64,000 bases of DNA, taken from contig ONEY01000006.1 in assembly GCA_900316965.1 (NCBI GenBank), positions 20,815 to 84,814 on the forward strand, read 5' to 3'. Under the pieces are notes generated by a model that saw only the letters and a list, made by a program, of their open reading frames with translations, did not search any database and was not told the DNA's origin. This DNA comes from an uncultured Bacteroidales bacterium (GTDB lineage: Bacteria; Bacteroidota; Bacteroidia; Bacteroidales; P3). Below are positions 63,167-64,000 of the stretch, in pieces; the first letter of the stretch is position 1, and each line of letters opens with the position of its first letter. A program made the position numbers and the translations under genes.

Positions 63167-64000
63167 AACTTATAATTTTTGATAAGCCATTCGGCAGTTC
63201 TAAAATCCAAGTACCTATGATAGAATTTTTGGAAAATCTCTTCTTTTGGGAATTCTCTAATAATAGTATCCACAAAGGATTCAAGAGATATGACCTGAAA
63301 TTTGTATTTGTATTCCTCTGTCAGAATACCCTTTAGTTGTTCTTCTTCCTGTTTGTTGTAAATATTGTCTTTTGGTGCAAGAATAATTGAAATAGAATTG
63401 TCTAGTTTTTCGAATAACCTCACCGTCTCTGTAAGTAGTAAATTTCGATATACTTGAGACAACTCTATATTCCTATTACAAATCTTTTCTTTTCCCTCTG
63501 CAGTAAAGATTTTCGAAATATCATCTATTTCAGTTGCTGTTCTGATTGCCAACGATGGGTCTGAAGCTTGATTATGTCCAAGAACATCTGTGTATTTTGT
63601 CTCTATGGCTATAATACCGCTATCTCCATTAGTTGTAACATATCTAAAGAAGGCATCCATAGCTGTTTTGTCATTGAGACAGCTTTTGTAATAGTCAGGG
63701 ATAAATTCGATACCTATTTCATCAATATAATCTATTCTTAGAATATTATTTTTGTCTAACAGATCAGCTATAATTGACCCAAGCCTGCGTTTGCCTTCTT
63801 TGTTTTTGATTAATATCATTAAAGGATAGAACAGATTGAATGCCATCGGTTGACTTGACAGAAAATTGTTAAACAATCGGTTTCTTTCAATCGTTTCGTA
63901 TTTCTTTTTATTTGTCACTCTATATTTTGCATATTCAAATATCTCATGATGGAGAAAATTACACCCCGTCTGTTCTCCGTTTAAAGCAAGATTCGGATGA
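63163..64000 (-). CDS. PGN_0703-like putative restriction endonuclease, 5' end beyond the window
   Basis: About 279 codons are visible; the frame stays open to the right edge. A GTG at 63918 could start it, but the upstream codons are clearly coding (NGEQTGCNFLHHEIFEYAKY), so the gene begins outside the window. The family string RNRLFNNFLSSQPMAFNLFY is complete. The PD-(D/E)xK nuclease core can be seen in IGIEFIPDYY and GIIAIETKYTD, giving the acidic and E-x-K residues. It is AT-richer than its neighbours and shares an ATGA overlap with the flavin reductase, which suggests acquisition by transfer. The target is unknown. Confidence 0.8.
   Translation of the reverse strand, partial: HPNLALNGEQTGCNFLHHEIFEYAKYRVTNKKKYETIERNRLFNNFLSSQPMAFNLFYPLMILIKNKEGKRRLGSIIADLLDKNNILRIDYIDEIGIEFIPDYYKSCLNDKTAMDAFFRYVTTNGDSGIIAIETKYTDVLGHNQASDPSLAIRTATEIDDISKIFTAEGKEKICNRNIELSQVYRNLLLTETVRLFEKLDNSISIILAPKDNIYNKQEEEQLKGILTEEYKYKFQVISLESFVDTIIREFPKEEIFQKFYHRYLDFRTAEWLIKNYKL

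Noticed and set aside
1..64000. tRNA, rRNA, CRISPR array or intact insertion sequence
   Set aside because: No cloverleaf-like sequence, no regularly spaced direct repeats and no transposase motif were seen in the intergenic regions examined by eye; a covariance search was not possible.

Overview
The window is chromosomal DNA of a member of the Bacteroidota, most likely order Bacteroidales. The support is a secreted protein with a CHU_C / type IX secretion C-terminus, a TonB-dependent receptor with a carboxypeptidase-like N-domain, a GT117 (DUF2723) membrane glycosyltransferase, the long lipoprotein-signal form of atpB, the IspD-Nif3-zinc-ribbon gene string, a general absence of Shine-Dalgarno sequences, and several promoters of the Bacteroidota type (TAnnTTTG, once with a TTTG box 19 bases upstream). 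No rRNA, tRNA, CRISPR array or intact transposase was recognised. The genus cannot be told from the sequence.

0-10.7 kb: a cut-off secreted protein, radA, a U32 peptidase-family protein, a TerB/DnaJ protein and an AsmA-like (DUF748) protein on the minus strand. These are followed on the plus strand by ispD, a Nif3-family protein, a coiled-coil zinc-ribbon protein and hutH. 10.8-24.2 kb (minus): a 1130-residue type IX secreted adhesin-like protein, an MgtC-like protein and YgiQ form one tight unit. Upstream of it, behind a clear terminator, lie pgk, atpB, a small unknown gene, GT117 and arcA. 24.4-35.4 kb: an S41 protease and sppA are divergent. A SUMF1-like protein, aguB and aguA (agmatine to putrescine) follow, then a DMT exporter, a MATE exporter and an HtrA-like lipoprotein protease.

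35.7-40.0 kb: a cell-surface sugar cluster with a GT4 glycosyltransferase, hddA, a TonB-like protein, gmhA and hddC, which together give most of the GDP-D-glycero-alpha-D-manno-heptose pathway (gmhB is not here). 40.0-51.6 kb: an M16 protease homologue without its zinc motif, a TonB-dependent receptor, two small secreted proteins, a candidate small RNA, mtaB, a PurF-like protein without the glutaminase cysteine, a secreted protein built of about 68-residue repeats, and a small beta-barrel protein. 51.7-55.0 kb: a macroglobulin-like secreted protein, a six-helix membrane protein and a HEAT-repeat protein.

55.1-59.8 kb holds what looks like a trans-envelope export unit: a His/Cys-rich small protein, an MMPL/RND transporter, a LolA-like periplasmic carrier and an outer-membrane barrel, all in one direction. 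60.1-64.0 kb (minus) is a cassette that looks acquired: a PGN_0703-type nuclease (cut by the window edge) overlapping an iron-sulfur-type flavin reductase, a frameshifted amidohydrolase-monooxygenase fusion, and a lipoprotein combining carboxymuconolactone decarboxylase and cupin domains.

The observations most worth following are the small RNA at 45.84-45.93 kb, the MMPL/LolA/barrel unit, the 68-residue repeat protein and the PurF paralogue that keeps the iron-sulfur ligands but not the glutaminase nucleophile.
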